A program made the translations under genes and the position numbers. DNA of 64,000 nt, taken from the NCBI RefSeq assembly GCF_025165815.1, contig NZ_JAFFZE010000004.1, forward strand, positions 558,001 through 622,000, read 5' to 3'. Positions within the stretch are counted from its first letter, which is position 1, and every line of letters begins with the position of its first letter. Origin of the DNA: Actinophytocola gossypii. Its GTDB lineage: Bacteria; Actinomycetota; Actinomycetes; Mycobacteriales; Pseudonocardiaceae. The notes under the pieces are model-generated. The model was not told the DNA's origin and did not search any database. It saw only the letters and a program-made list of their open reading frames with translations. Positions 43,009 to 52,011 of this stretch are shown here, piece by piece.

Positions 43009-43956
43009 TCAGTACGGCTCGACCATGTCGAAGTAGGCAGCCGGGTTGGTCACGAACAACTGCCGTACCAACTCCTCGATCCGGTCGCCGGAATAGCCGC
43101 GGTCTGCCAGGTCCTCCCGCAGTCGCGGTAGCCATCTGCCCGCGATGTAGCGCAGCCCAGGACCTCCCGTATAGGACTCCAGGTCGGTGCGCCGGGCCAG
43201 GTCGCCGCCGATCAGCAGGCGGTCGGCGTGCCCTGCCTCCACCACCGCGAGCAGGCAGTCGATCCGGGTGCTCTCCGGGAGGTACTTGATTTTCGAGAAC
43301 CCGTCGTAGCACAGGTACGCGCCCTGGGCGGCGATCTGGCGGTGCAGGAACGGATCGGGGTTGCGGGTCAGGTGCACGAACCCGACGCGACGCAGGTCGA
43401 CGCCTTCCTCGCGGAGGATGTCGATCTGCTCGAGGGCCATCGTGCCGGTCTCGGTGTGGCCGTGCAGGGTTGCGCCGGTCGAGCGGTGCGCCCGTGCCGC
43501 CGCCCGGATGACCCGTTCCTCGACCGGCGAGATGTGGTTGTAGCCGGTGCCGAACTTGATCACGCCGCCGCGTACGTCGGTGCCGTTCATTCCCTCGGTG
43601 ACGTCGGCGACGATCTGCTCGGTCAGCCGCTCGACCGGCCAGTCGGCGATCAGATCGTCGAACCACTCGCCCTTGTTGAACCCGGCGCAGGCGATGATCC
43701 GCACCCCGGTCCGCTCACTGATCCGGCGCAACGCCGCCGGATCGCGTCCGTAGTCCCAGGCGGACGCCTCGTACATCGACCGGACGCCCACTTCACGCGC
43801 GATCAGTGTCTCGGCGAGTGCCTTGTCCTCGTCCAGGATCTCCAGGTCCGGATCCTGCTCGACCTTCCACCGCGGTGGGGAGCCGATGAGATGCTCGTGC
43901 GAGTAGGTGAAACCGAGCTCCCCTGCCGAGATGTCACCGGTGACCGTGCGAATCAA
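43009..43956 (-). CDS. Phosphotriesterase-family amidohydrolase (PTE-like lactonase/esterase)
   Basis: A 315-residue metal-dependent hydrolase. It has the HxH ligands in TYSHEHLIG near residue 20, the bridging Lys in GGVIKFGTG, a metal His in TLHGHTETG, a second His in VGFVHL and the final Asp in RLLIGGDLARR. The TTG start is supported by AAGGAAGGG upstream on the minus strand and overlaps the kinase by 23 bases. Family members often hydrolyse sugar lactones or phosphorylated lactones. As the last gene of an operon with an FGGY kinase, that role is plausible here but not proven. Confidence 0.88.
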   Translation of the reverse strand: MIRTVTGDISAGELGFTYSHEHLIGSPPRWKVEQDPDLEILDEDKALAETLIAREVGVRSMYEASAWDYGRDPAALRRISERTGVRIIACAGFNKGEWFDDLIADWPVERLTEQIVADVTEGMNGTDVRGGVIKFGTGYNHISPVEERVIRAAARAHRSTGATLHGHTETGTMALEQIDILREEGVDLRRVGFVHLTRNPDPFLHRQIAAQGAYLCYDGFSKIKYLPESTRIDCLLAVVEAGHADRLLIGGDLARRTDLESYTGGPGLRYIAGRWLPRLREDLADRGYSGDRIEELVRQLFVTNPAAYFDMVEPY

Positions 43957-45406
43957 GTGACCCTTCCTTCTGCTCGTCGGCCGATTCCTTCAGATAGTGG
44001 GCGAAGGCGGCCTCGCGCGCCCGCGCGTACCTCGCACTCCTGGCCCGCCACGCGGCGCGGAACTCCGGCCGCGGCCGCAGCTCGCGGTATCCGGTGGGCG
44101 CCGGGCACCGCACCCCGAGGGCCCGCCAGGCCAGCCGGGCCGCCCCGGTGGCCGAGACCTCGGGCTCGTCGACCACCCGGGCGGGCAGGTCGAGCACGTC
44201 GGTGATCACCCGAACCCAGACCGGCAGGTGCGTGCCCCCGCCGCTGAGCAGGACGCGCCGCCCACCGGCCAGCCGGACGGCCATCGCCAGTTCGAAGGCG
44301 GTGCCCTCGAACAGCGCCCGGGCAAGCTCGGGCCCACTGGTGCCCGGTTCGATCCCGAACACACTGCCGCGAGCCGCCGGCAGGAACTCGGGGGTGCCCG
44401 CACCGGCCAGGTGCGGCAGGAAGACCAGGGGGCTGTCCGGGTCTGGCTCGTCCGGCGCCTCGCGCAGCACCTGCTCCCCCGCGAGCGAGCGCAGCCAGTT
44501 GATCGCCAGTCCGCCGGTGATCAGCGAAGCCAGGGCGAACGCGCCGCCGGGCAGGGGGTGGTAGGTGAGCCGGCCGCGCCAGGCCGGGTCGAACTCCTGG
44601 TCGGGCAGGCGCACCAGGGCCGTGATCGACGTACCGAGTGAGACCAGGACACTGCCGTCCTGCTCGGTGTCCCCGGCACCGAGCATGGCGGCGGCCATGT
44701 CCCCTAGCCCGGCCTGCACCGGGACGCCCTCGGGCAGCCCCGTGTCGGCGGCCGCGCTCACCGACACGCCGCCGACCAGGGCGTCCGACTCGGACAATGC
44801 CGGGAACGGCGCCGAATCGAGCCCGCATTCCCGGATCAGCTCGGTGTGCCAGGTCATCCCGCCGCGGTCCAGCAACAGCGTGTTGTACGCATCGGTCGGC
44901 TCGCTGCCGAGCACGCCGGTCAGCCTCGCCCGGACGAAGTCCTTCGCCGCGCCGAATGTCGCGGCCGCCGTCAGCGTCGCCGGTTCGTTGCGCGCCAGCC
45001 ACAGCAGCTTGGCCAGCGTGAACACGGTGCCCGGCACGTTGTGGCCGCTGTCCTCGATGCGCGCGCGTACCGCCGGGGGCAGCGCCGCGATCTCAGCCTC
45101 GCCCCTCGTGTCGGCCAGCAGGATCGCGGGCCGCACCGCACGGCCGTCCTCGTCCATGACCACCAGCGAGCTCATGTTGCCGGACACGCCCACCACGGCC
45201 GTCCGTGACCGCTGATCGGGATCCAGTTTCCCGATCGCCGTTCTGGTGGACCGCCACCACTGCTCGGGATCGGCCTCGACCACGCCCGGCCCCTTCCGCA
45301 GGCCGTGGCGGGCGGACGCGGACGCGACGACCACGCCGTCGCGATCCACCAGGACCGCCTTGGTACTGGTGGTGCCGACGTCGACACCGAGCGCGAGCTC
45401 GCTCAC
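43934..45406 (-). CDS. FGGY-family carbohydrate kinase
   Basis: A 490-residue kinase. The phosphate-1 motif LGVDVGTTSTKAVLVDRDG is at the N terminus, VGVSGNMSSLVVMDEDG and ILLADTRGEAEI are in the substrate domain, and VQAGLGDMAAAMLGAG and SGGGTHLPVWVRVITDVL are in the C-terminal ATPase half, in the xylulokinase/gluconokinase style. The GTG start overlaps the GntR stop (GTGA). An open frame continues upstream to 46297 but runs through the GntR gene and is a shadow. It phosphorylates the sugar or sugar acid brought in by the transporter at 46931-51441. Confidence 0.92.
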   Translation of the reverse strand: MSELALGVDVGTTSTKAVLVDRDGVVVASASARHGLRKGPGVVEADPEQWWRSTRTAIGKLDPDQRSRTAVVGVSGNMSSLVVMDEDGRAVRPAILLADTRGEAEIAALPPAVRARIEDSGHNVPGTVFTLAKLLWLARNEPATLTAAATFGAAKDFVRARLTGVLGSEPTDAYNTLLLDRGGMTWHTELIRECGLDSAPFPALSESDALVGGVSVSAAADTGLPEGVPVQAGLGDMAAAMLGAGDTEQDGSVLVSLGTSITALVRLPDQEFDPAWRGRLTYHPLPGGAFALASLITGGLAINWLRSLAGEQVLREAPDEPDPDSPLVFLPHLAGAGTPEFLPAARGSVFGIEPGTSGPELARALFEGTAFELAMAVRLAGGRRVLLSGGGTHLPVWVRVITDVLDLPARVVDEPEVSATGAARLAWRALGVRCPAPTGYRELRPRPEFRAAWRARSARYARAREAAFAHYLKESADEQKEGSLDSHGHR

Positions 45407-46209
45407 GCCGACCCCACCTGCAGCACCGGCGCCACCCCGTCCACCCACGACGAGGGTGAGATCCGCACCGCGATGGCAAAGCGCCCGCCGGCCAGCGCCG
45501 AGACCGAGTGCTCGGCCGGCCGCCCGTCGGCGAGCACCGCCGTGCGGCGGCAGGACATGACGGGTGCCGGCACCGGCAACCCGAGCAACCGCGCGACGTG
45601 CTCGTCCGCGGCGACCGCGGTCCACTCCTCCTCCGCGCTGTGCGGGCGTCCCGCGCCCGGTCCGCTCTCCAGGTGCTCGTACAGGGAGCTCTTGCTGATG
45701 GCGACCGGATCGAGCGAGGGGTACAGCTCTACCGGCAACCAGGACAGCACGTGCACGACCGGAGCGTCGTCGCAGCGGATCACCCGCTCCACCCGCCACG
45801 CGATCGTGTCCAGGTCCACCCCCAGTCGCGCGGCGGGCTCGGCGGGCAGCGGAGCCCGCTCGAACCCCACCATCTCCTCGGCGGTGGTGTGGCCGCCCCG
45901 GCGCAGGTCCTCGCTGAACGACGGCAGGCGGCCGGGGGCCAGCGACCGCACGGCGCGATGCCGCTCCGCGGTGAACGTACCGCGGCCCTGGCGCCGCACC
46001 GCCAGGCCCCGGCGCTGCAACTCGTGCAGGGCCTGGATCGCGGTGTTGCGGCTGACCCCCAGGTGCCGGCTGATCGCCGGCTCGGACGGCAACCGGACGC
46101 CGGGGGGCAGATCCTCGATCAGCCGGGTCAGCTGGTCGGCGATCTGGCGGTACTTGGGAACTCCGGAGCCTTCGTCCACTCCGGACAGCATCGTCACCGG
46201 AAGGGTCAT
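45403..46209 (-). CDS. GntR/HutC-family transcriptional regulator
   Basis: A 268-residue regulator. The GntR winged helix (about 20-80) has YRQIADQLTRLIEDLPPGVRLPSEPAISRHLGVSRNT and RRGLAVRRQGRGTF. The UTRA/HutC ligand domain (about 100-260) has RVERVIRCDDAPVVHVLSWLP. It is embedded in the catabolic operon with four-base overlaps on both sides, so it is probably an autoregulating repressor induced by the transported compound. The tandem repeat at 51495-51512 before the first gene is a candidate operator. Confidence 0.92.
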   Translation of the reverse strand: MTLPVTMLSGVDEGSGVPKYRQIADQLTRLIEDLPPGVRLPSEPAISRHLGVSRNTAIQALHELQRRGLAVRRQGRGTFTAERHRAVRSLAPGRLPSFSEDLRRGGHTTAEEMVGFERAPLPAEPAARLGVDLDTIAWRVERVIRCDDAPVVHVLSWLPVELYPSLDPVAISKSSLYEHLESGPGAGRPHSAEEEWTAVAADEHVARLLGLPVPAPVMSCRRTAVLADGRPAEHSVSALAGGRFAIAVRISPSSWVDGVAPVLQVGSA

Positions 46210-46934
46210 GCCAACCGCCCCCGCCACGCTTCGATGACCCGGGTGGCCTCGCCCACCACGTGCTCGAGGACGGCTTCACCCGTCTCGGCGGACGCACGGG
46301 TGGGGTCGCCGAACACTCCGGTCGTGCTTACCTCATCCCACCGGACCGGGGCCGCATCGAAATCCGCTGGATAGTACGGGTATTCCGGCCTCGCCCGGTC
46401 CAGGTGCACCCGCTCCGGCCGCAACGCCAGCAGGATCGAGGTCTCGATCTCGTCCGCGTGCATGATGCCGGGCCGTGACTCCGGGGTGGTACGCACCCGT
46501 GCGGAGATCTCGGCCAGCCCGGGATAGGTCAGGTGCAGCGCGGGCAGGCCGGCCTTCTCGGCAAGCACCCTGGTCGCCCTGCGCAGAGCGGCGGCGTTAC
46601 CCAGGTGCGCCGACATCAGCACCAGGCCCCGCACCCCGTTGCGGGCCAGCCCGTCCGCGAGATCGGTGACCAGGTTGACCAGGGTCTCGTCGCGCACCGA
46701 GAGGCTGCCGGGAAACCGCTCCAGGGACCACACCTGGCCGTAGGGCACCGTCGGCAGCAGCAACAGGTTCGCGGCTTCGGCCAGCCGCTCGGCGATCCCG
46801 TCCGCCGCGTCGTTGTCCGCGCCCAGGGTGAGATGCGGCCCGTGCTCCTCGACCGCACCGAACGGCAGCAACGCCACCGGCCGTGCCGCCACCGCGTCCC
46901 CGATCTCCTCCCAGGTCAGCTCGGCCCACTTCAT
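46206..46934 (-). CDS. Creatininase-family amidohydrolase
   Basis: A 242-residue protein with the family signature LLPFGAVEEHGPHLTLGADND near residue 22 (Glu and His metal ligands, then Asp), MSAHLGNAAALRRA, and HADEIETSILLALRP near residue 170. These enzymes cleave cyclic or linear amides (creatinine, formamides, the MftE peptide). In this operon it may open an amide of the imported compound, implying that the substrate is an amido- or lactam-bearing sugar derivative. Four-base overlaps on both sides show co-translation. Confidence 0.9.
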   Translation of the reverse strand: MKWAELTWEEIGDAVAARPVALLPFGAVEEHGPHLTLGADNDAADGIAERLAEAANLLLLPTVPYGQVWSLERFPGSLSVRDETLVNLVTDLADGLARNGVRGLVLMSAHLGNAAALRRATRVLAEKAGLPALHLTYPGLAEISARVRTTPESRPGIMHADEIETSILLALRPERVHLDRARPEYPYYPADFDAAPVRWDEVSTTGVFGDPTRASAETGEAVLEHVVGEATRVIEAWRGRLA

Positions 46935-47923
46935 CGATCGCTCCGTCCCCTGCGCACGAACCTGAGGGTCACCAGCATCATCACGATCAGCACCGCTCCC
47001 TGCGTCGCCTGTTGCACCGGGGCGGGCACGTCCCAGGTGGTCAGGATGGTCTGCAGGAACACCAGTACCAGCACCCCGGCGAACGTGCCGGTCGGGCTGC
47101 CGATCCCGCCGGTGAGCGCGACCCCGCCGATCACCGCGGCGGCGACCGAAGCCAGCGTATAGCTCGCGCCCGCGGTCAGCGACGCCGAGCCGGCGAACGC
47201 GGTCAGGTAGACCCCGCCGATCGCGGCGGTCAGCCCGGAGGCCACATAGGCCGCGACGGTGTGCCGGCGCACCCCGACCCCGGCCAGGAAGGCCAGCCGC
47301 GGATTGGCCCCGACCACTATGAACCGGCGGCCCGGAACGGTCCGGTAGAGCAGCACCGCGGCGAGCAGCCAGACCGCCAGCCACACCAGGAACCCCCACC
47401 GCAGCGTGCCACCGAACGCTCCCCCGTCGGCGAATTCGCGGAACCCCGGTGCGATCGCGCCCTTCGGCTGGCCCTTGGTCAGCACGTAGTACCCGCCCTG
47501 CACCGCCGTGCCCACGGCCAACGTGGCCAGCAGGGGCGGCAGGCGCAGCCACACCACGATCAATCCGTTGACCAGGCCGACCAGCGCACCCGCGGCGAGG
47601 GCGAGGCCCAGCGCGGCCGGCGTGTTCGCGTCCTGCCCGGCCATCGTCGCCGAGAGCACCACGGCGGCCAGGTTCATGGTGAAGCCGACCGACATGTCCA
47701 GTCCTCGGCACAGCAGTACCAGCGTCTGTCCTATCGCGACGATGCCGAGCGCCGCGTTCGAACCGAGGATGCCGAGCAGCCGGTCGGGGGCGAAGCCATC
47801 CGGTGTGCTCACCCCCAACACGAGGAAACAGACCACGGCTAGCGCGTAACCGAACAGCAGGCTCCTGTCCAGCTTCGGTCGCGCCAACGGCGGGCCCACG
47901 GTGGAGAGCTCGGTCATCCTCAT
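46931..47923 (-). CDS. Ribose-type (RbsC-like) ABC transporter permease, second copy
   Basis: A 330-residue permease of the BPD_transp_2 family with 8-10 hydrophobic segments. It has the motif GIVAIGQTLVLLCRGLDMSVGFTMNLAAVV and, near the end, SVAAAVIGGVALTGGIGSPTGTFAGV (the EAA-like loop of ribose/xylose permeases). The ATG at 47923 overlaps the stop of the other permease. It forms a heterodimeric channel with the preceding permease. Confidence 0.93.
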   Translation of the reverse strand: MRMTELSTVGPPLARPKLDRSLLFGYALAVVCFLVLGVSTPDGFAPDRLLGILGSNAALGIVAIGQTLVLLCRGLDMSVGFTMNLAAVVLSATMAGQDANTPAALGLALAAGALVGLVNGLIVVWLRLPPLLATLAVGTAVQGGYYVLTKGQPKGAIAPGFREFADGGAFGGTLRWGFLVWLAVWLLAAVLLYRTVPGRRFIVVGANPRLAFLAGVGVRRHTVAAYVASGLTAAIGGVYLTAFAGSASLTAGASYTLASVAAAVIGGVALTGGIGSPTGTFAGVLVLVFLQTILTTWDVPAPVQQATQGAVLIVMMLVTLRFVRRGRSDR

Positions 47924-48870
47924 CCTCCCCTGGCCAGGAAAGCCGGCCGCTTCCCGCTCGCCTCGTAGAGGGCCACCGCGATGACCAGCACGACGGCCTC
48001 CACGATGTACTGGTAGTAACTGTCCAGACCGGACAGAACGATGAGGTTCTGCAACAGTCCGAGCACGGCCGCCGCGGGCAGCACGGTGAGCACCGAGCCC
48101 TGCCCTCCGGTCAGCGCGATCCCGGCGATGAGCACCACCGTGATCGAGTCCAGGATCAACGAGCCGCCGGACAGCGAGTCGCCGGAGTAGGTGCGAGCTA
48201 CCACCGCGAGCCCGGCCATCCCGGAGAACAGCCCGGACAGCGCGTAGGCACGCAGTGTCGCCGACCGCCACGGCAGCCCGGTGCGCCGGGCGGCCACCGG
48301 GTCGTGGCCGGTGGCCAGCACCACGCGTCCCCAGCGGGTCCACGACACCGCCGTCCAGGCCACCGCCAGCGCGGCCACCGCGACGACGAAGGCCAGCGGC
48401 ACCGGATACGCCTGCAAGGTCAGCACCGCCAACAGCCCGCGGCTCACCTGGCCGCCCGGCTCGGCGAGCACGAGAAGCCCGATCCCACCGAGCACCCCGG
48501 ACATGCCCAGCGTCATCACCAGCGCGGGTACACCTGCGAGCACGCCGAGGCCGTTGACCAGTCCCGCCGCGACGCCCACCGCCAGCGCCAGCACCGCCGC
48601 GACCCAGCCGGGCACCGCGGGCGTCGCGACGAGCACGGTGCCCAGCCCGACGATTCCGCCCACGGACAGGTCGATGCCGCCGAGCAGCACCACCACCGCC
48701 TGCCCCGCGGACACCAGCAGCAACGGCGCCAGCGACGCCATCAGGGAGTTCGCGTTGTTGGCGGACCGGAACGGCTCGGAGAGGACAGGCAACACGATCA
48801 GCGCGATGAACACGAGCAGCCACAACGGAATGCCGGCGCGCAGGGCGGTGCGGGTGGTCGTGCCGATCAC
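47920..48870 (-). CDS. Ribose-type (RbsC-like) ABC transporter permease, first copy
   Basis: A 316-residue permease similar to the following one. It has LLLVSAGQAVVVLLGGIDLSVGGIVGLGTVLVA near residue 50 and SITVVLIAGIALTGGQGSVLTVLPAAAVLG near residue 255. The GTG start overlaps the ATPase stop (GTGA). Two different permeases with one two-domain ATPase is the usual layout of ribose/autoinducer-2 class importers. Confidence 0.93.
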   Translation of the reverse strand: MIGTTTRTALRAGIPLWLLVFIALIVLPVLSEPFRSANNANSLMASLAPLLLVSAGQAVVVLLGGIDLSVGGIVGLGTVLVATPAVPGWVAAVLALAVGVAAGLVNGLGVLAGVPALVMTLGMSGVLGGIGLLVLAEPGGQVSRGLLAVLTLQAYPVPLAFVVAVAALAVAWTAVSWTRWGRVVLATGHDPVAARRTGLPWRSATLRAYALSGLFSGMAGLAVVARTYSGDSLSGGSLILDSITVVLIAGIALTGGQGSVLTVLPAAAVLGLLQNLIVLSGLDSYYQYIVEAVVLVIAVALYEASGKRPAFLARGG

Positions 48871-50387
48871 GCGGGGACCTCCTGTCCCATCGCCAGGGCC
48901 AGGACCCGCTCCTCCGTGGCGTCGCCCCCGGGTACCGTGCCGGTGATCCGCCCCTCGTAGATCACCACGATGTCGTCGGCCATCCCGAGCAACTCCTGGA
49001 TGTCGGTTGACACCAGCACGACGGCGACGCCACGCGCGGTGAGCTCGCGCAGCAGTCCGAAGATCTCCTCACGGGCGCCGACGTCCACGCCCCTCGTCGG
49101 GTCGTCGAGTACCAGCACCCGCAGGTCGGCACGCAACAACCACCGACCGAAGAGGACCTTCTGCTGGTTGCCGCCGGACAGTTCGCCCACCGCCTGGCCT
49201 GTGGACGAGCTACGCAACGCCAGCCGGGCCGCGACCTCGCGGACCGCTGCGGCCTGCCGCCGCGGGCGGAACCAGAACCGGCCGCGTATCCCGGCGCCGC
49301 CGACCAGCGCCATGTTCTCCGCCACCGACAGCGCCAGGGCCAGGCCCGCCGTGCGCCGGTCCGACGGCACGTATCCCACCCCGGCCGCGATGGCCTTGGC
49401 AGGGCTGTTCAACCGGGTCGGCGCGCCGGCCACGAGGACCTGACCCGACGTCGGTGCCCGCACACCGGCCAGTACCTCGGCGATGGCGGACTGGCCGTGT
49501 CCCTCCAGCCCGGCGATCCCGGTGACCCGCCCCGGAACCACGTCGAGGGTGATGTCGTGCAGCCCGTGCCCGCTGACCTCGCGCAGGGCGAGCACCGGAT
49601 CGGTCCGGCCGGCCGCGTCCGTCCGTGCCGGGTACAGGTCGGAGACATCACGGCCGACCATCGCCGAGATCAACCGGTCGTGGGAGTAGTCCGCCAGGTC
49701 CCCTTCCTCGGCCAGTTCGCCGCCGCGCAGCACCGCAACCTTGGTGCAGAAGCGGAACAGCTCGTTCATCCGGTGTGACACGAAGACGATGCCGGTGCCG
49801 CGCCGGGCCAGCCGGACGACCAGCGCGTGCAGCACGTCGACCTGAGTGCTCTCCAGTGAGGAGGTGGGCTCGTCCAGGATCAGCACCTTCGGCTGCGTGG
49901 CGACCGCCTTGGCGATCTCCACCAGCTGGCGCTGCCCCGGCGAGAGCCGGGCGACGCCGGCGTCGGGGTCGAGATGGATGCCGAGGTCGTCCAGGATCTT
50001 CGCGGCCGTCTCGCGCAGCGCCCGCTCTCCGATCAGTGGTCCGGTCACCGGCTCCGCCCCCAGCAGGACGTTCTCGGCCACGGTGAGGTTGCCGAACAGG
50101 CTCAGCTCCTGGTGCACCATGGCGATACCGGCGCCGCGGGCGGCCTGCGGTCCGTGTGACAGGCGCGTGCCGTCGACCAGGACCTGCCCGGAGTCCGGGC
50201 GCACCGCGCCGGCGATGACGTTCATCAGGGTGGACTTGCCTGCCCCGTTCTCCCCGACCAGCGCGAGGACCTCGCCCGCGGCCAGCGACAGCGACACGTC
50301 CCGCACCGCGACCGTGCCGCCGAACGTCTTGCTGATCGATTCGCAGACCAACCGGCACGGTCCGGGCACCGCAGTGCGATCAGCCAT
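48867..50387 (-). CDS. Sugar ABC transporter ATPase with two nucleotide-binding domains (RbsA-like)
   Basis: A 506-residue protein with duplicated ABC domains. The first has GENGAGKSTLMNVIAG, LSPGQRQLVEIAKAV and LILDEPTSSLE. The second lacks a canonical Walker A (GLEGHGQSAIAEVLAGV), as is usual in RbsA/XylG proteins, and has LSGGNQQKVLFGRWL and VLVLDDPTRGVDVGA. The ATG overlaps the end of the binding-protein gene by eight bases. Confidence 0.95.
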   Translation of the reverse strand: MADRTAVPGPCRLVCESISKTFGGTVAVRDVSLSLAAGEVLALVGENGAGKSTLMNVIAGAVRPDSGQVLVDGTRLSHGPQAARGAGIAMVHQELSLFGNLTVAENVLLGAEPVTGPLIGERALRETAAKILDDLGIHLDPDAGVARLSPGQRQLVEIAKAVATQPKVLILDEPTSSLESTQVDVLHALVVRLARRGTGIVFVSHRMNELFRFCTKVAVLRGGELAEEGDLADYSHDRLISAMVGRDVSDLYPARTDAAGRTDPVLALREVSGHGLHDITLDVVPGRVTGIAGLEGHGQSAIAEVLAGVRAPTSGQVLVAGAPTRLNSPAKAIAAGVGYVPSDRRTAGLALALSVAENMALVGGAGIRGRFWFRPRRQAAAVREVAARLALRSSSTGQAVGELSGGNQQKVLFGRWLLRADLRVLVLDDPTRGVDVGAREEIFGLLRELTARGVAVVLVSTDIQELLGMADDIVVIYEGRITGTVPGGDATEERVLALAMGQEVPA

Positions 50388-51441
50388 TGAACATGCTCCT
50401 GATCTGCGCGGGGTCGAGCCGGGTGTCCACCCAGAAGTCGTCCGGAAGGTCGGGCTGGACCAGGGACGGCAGGTTGTCCGCGGTGACGGCCGGCGGCTCC
50501 TTGCGGTCGTTCTTCTGGTATGGCTGACCGGTCAGCACGCGCAGCGTCACCTTCAGGGCATCGTCGGCCAGCCACGTCGGCTTGGACACGCCGATGGCGT
50601 CGAACCCGCTCTCCGGACCAAGCTGCTGCCACACCTTGAGCAACCCGTTGTTGCCCTCGCCGGTCATGGGTACCAGCGGATGGCCATCGGCCCGGAACGC
50701 TTCGATCGCACCGAGCGTCATGGCCCCGCCCTGGGACCACACGCCATCGACCTGCGGGTGGGCGGCGAGCATGCTCGTCACCGCGCGCTTGGCCTCGGCC
50801 TGGTCCCAGTTCGCGGCGGCGGAGGCGACGACCCGGATCCCGGGGTAGCGGGCGAACACCTCCCGCGCCCCGGCCCGGCGCTGCTCGTTCACCGGGTTGC
50901 CGGCGACCCCGTCCAGCACGTAGATGCGGCCCTTGCCACCGAGCCGGTCGACCAGCCACTGTGCGCCGACCCGGCCGATGGCGGTGTCGTCCACTGTGAC
51001 CAGTGAGGTGTAGGTGTCGGTGTTGGCGTCGGCCCCCAGCAGGATCACCGGGATGCGCGCCGCGTTGGCCTTCTTGATGATGGGCACCGCGGCCTGCGGG
51101 GAGACCGGGGTCATGATGATCGCGTCGACCTTGCGGGAGATCATCGAGTCGACGTTGGAGATCTGCTTCTGCGCATCGTTGTCGGACTGGGTGTAGACGA
51201 CCCGTTCGATCTGTGCCCCGTGTCGGCTGACCGAGGCGCGGAACTCGGCCGCGAGCTGGACCGACCAGCTGTTGCCCAGCCAGTAGGTGTCGTAACCGAT
51301 GACGAAGGTGCTCTTGGTTTCGCCCGCCGGTGGTCCGGCCACACCCGTTTCTTCGGACTGACTCGTGCACGCCGCCAGCAGCAACACCGCGGCGAGTGCC
51401 AGCAGTTCGAGCACGAGCCTGCGCCGCCTGCCACCGACCAT
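50380..51441 (-). CDS. Sugar ABC transporter substrate-binding lipoprotein (RbsB-like)
   Basis: A 353-residue binding protein with a lipobox LLLAACTSQ and the periplasmic-binding type I fold: FVIGYDTYWLGNSWSVQL, SMISRKVDAIIMTPVSPQAAVPIIKKANAARIPVILLGA, GAQWLVDRLGGKGRIYVLDG and AAHPQVDGVWSQGG. GGAGGG lies nine bases before the ATG at 51441. The longer frame upstream has no domain content. It is the first gene of the operon and defines the imported compound. The ligand-binding residues do not point to a particular sugar. Confidence 0.94.
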   Translation of the reverse strand: MVGGRRRRLVLELLALAAVLLLAACTSQSEETGVAGPPAGETKSTFVIGYDTYWLGNSWSVQLAAEFRASVSRHGAQIERVVYTQSDNDAQKQISNVDSMISRKVDAIIMTPVSPQAAVPIIKKANAARIPVILLGADANTDTYTSLVTVDDTAIGRVGAQWLVDRLGGKGRIYVLDGVAGNPVNEQRRAGAREVFARYPGIRVVASAAANWDQAEAKRAVTSMLAAHPQVDGVWSQGGAMTLGAIEAFRADGHPLVPMTGEGNNGLLKVWQQLGPESGFDAIGVSKPTWLADDALKVTLRVLTGQPYQKNDRKEPPAVTADNLPSLVQPDLPDDFWVDTRLDPAQIRSMFNG

Positions 51442-51494
51442 GACCGCTGACCCTCCACCGTTGGACCGTCCGTCGAGGCAAGGATGGTCTTGAT

Positions 51495-51512
51495 GGGTCA
51501 ACCTGTCAACCC
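51495..51512. promoter_or_regulatory. Tandem repeat upstream of the catabolic operon (candidate operator/promoter)
   Basis: The sequence GGGTCAACCTGTCAACCC reads on the minus strand as two GGTTGAC units eight bases apart, with GGGT/ACCC ends in inverted orientation. The first unit also supplies a TTGACA-like -35 box for the minus-strand operon. It lies about 55 bases before the binding-protein start. It is a candidate site for the GntR regulator. Confidence 0.4.
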
Positions 51513-52011
51513 GTCGTCCTGCCCCCGATTGTCCGTCATCCGAACAGATGCCCAAGGGCCAGCCAGCGCGTCGCCGCGAAACACCTCGGTACGACGAGCT
51601 GAACACGCCCGGACCCCGCGCACGAGCCGAGGCCGGTCTCGACGCGGTCACCACAAGCTCATCCAGATGTGGAAGCTTCGCGTGTACGCCCGACAGGGGG
51701 CGCTCCCGTGAGCGCGCGAGCGACCCATCACAGGACGGTCCGGCACAGGTCTGCTCGGCGCGGATCAGGTTCTGGCGGCCGGTGAAAGGGAAGTCGGCGC
51801 ACCACGCCCAGGTTGCCCACCATGGTGTCCGCAGAGGGGGCGGCGAGCCCACGTACAGGCCGGTCGCGTCACCGACGCGCGCCTTGTCGAGCGCTCGGCG
51901 AACGCCGCCCAGCGAGATCCGCGGAGGACCTGCGGACCGGGCGGCCGGGGGACGATCCCGTCGTGGGTGACCACGTGCCCCCGGCTGGGGCGGCTGTTGC
52001 GGGAGCCCTGG
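51513..52011. other. Intergenic stretch without a recognisable gene
   Basis: About 500 bases between the catabolic operon promoter and the end of the arabinofuranosidase gene. Only Arg/Pro-rich shadow frames are present. A small CGTGG/CCACG hairpin at 51962-51975 may help end the minus-strand transcript from the arabinan operon. Confidence 0.45.

Noticed and set aside
45407-46297. Extension of the FGGY kinase frame upstream of 45406
   Set aside because: This part lies opposite-frame to the GntR gene; the kinase N-terminal motif begins right at the GTG at 45406.
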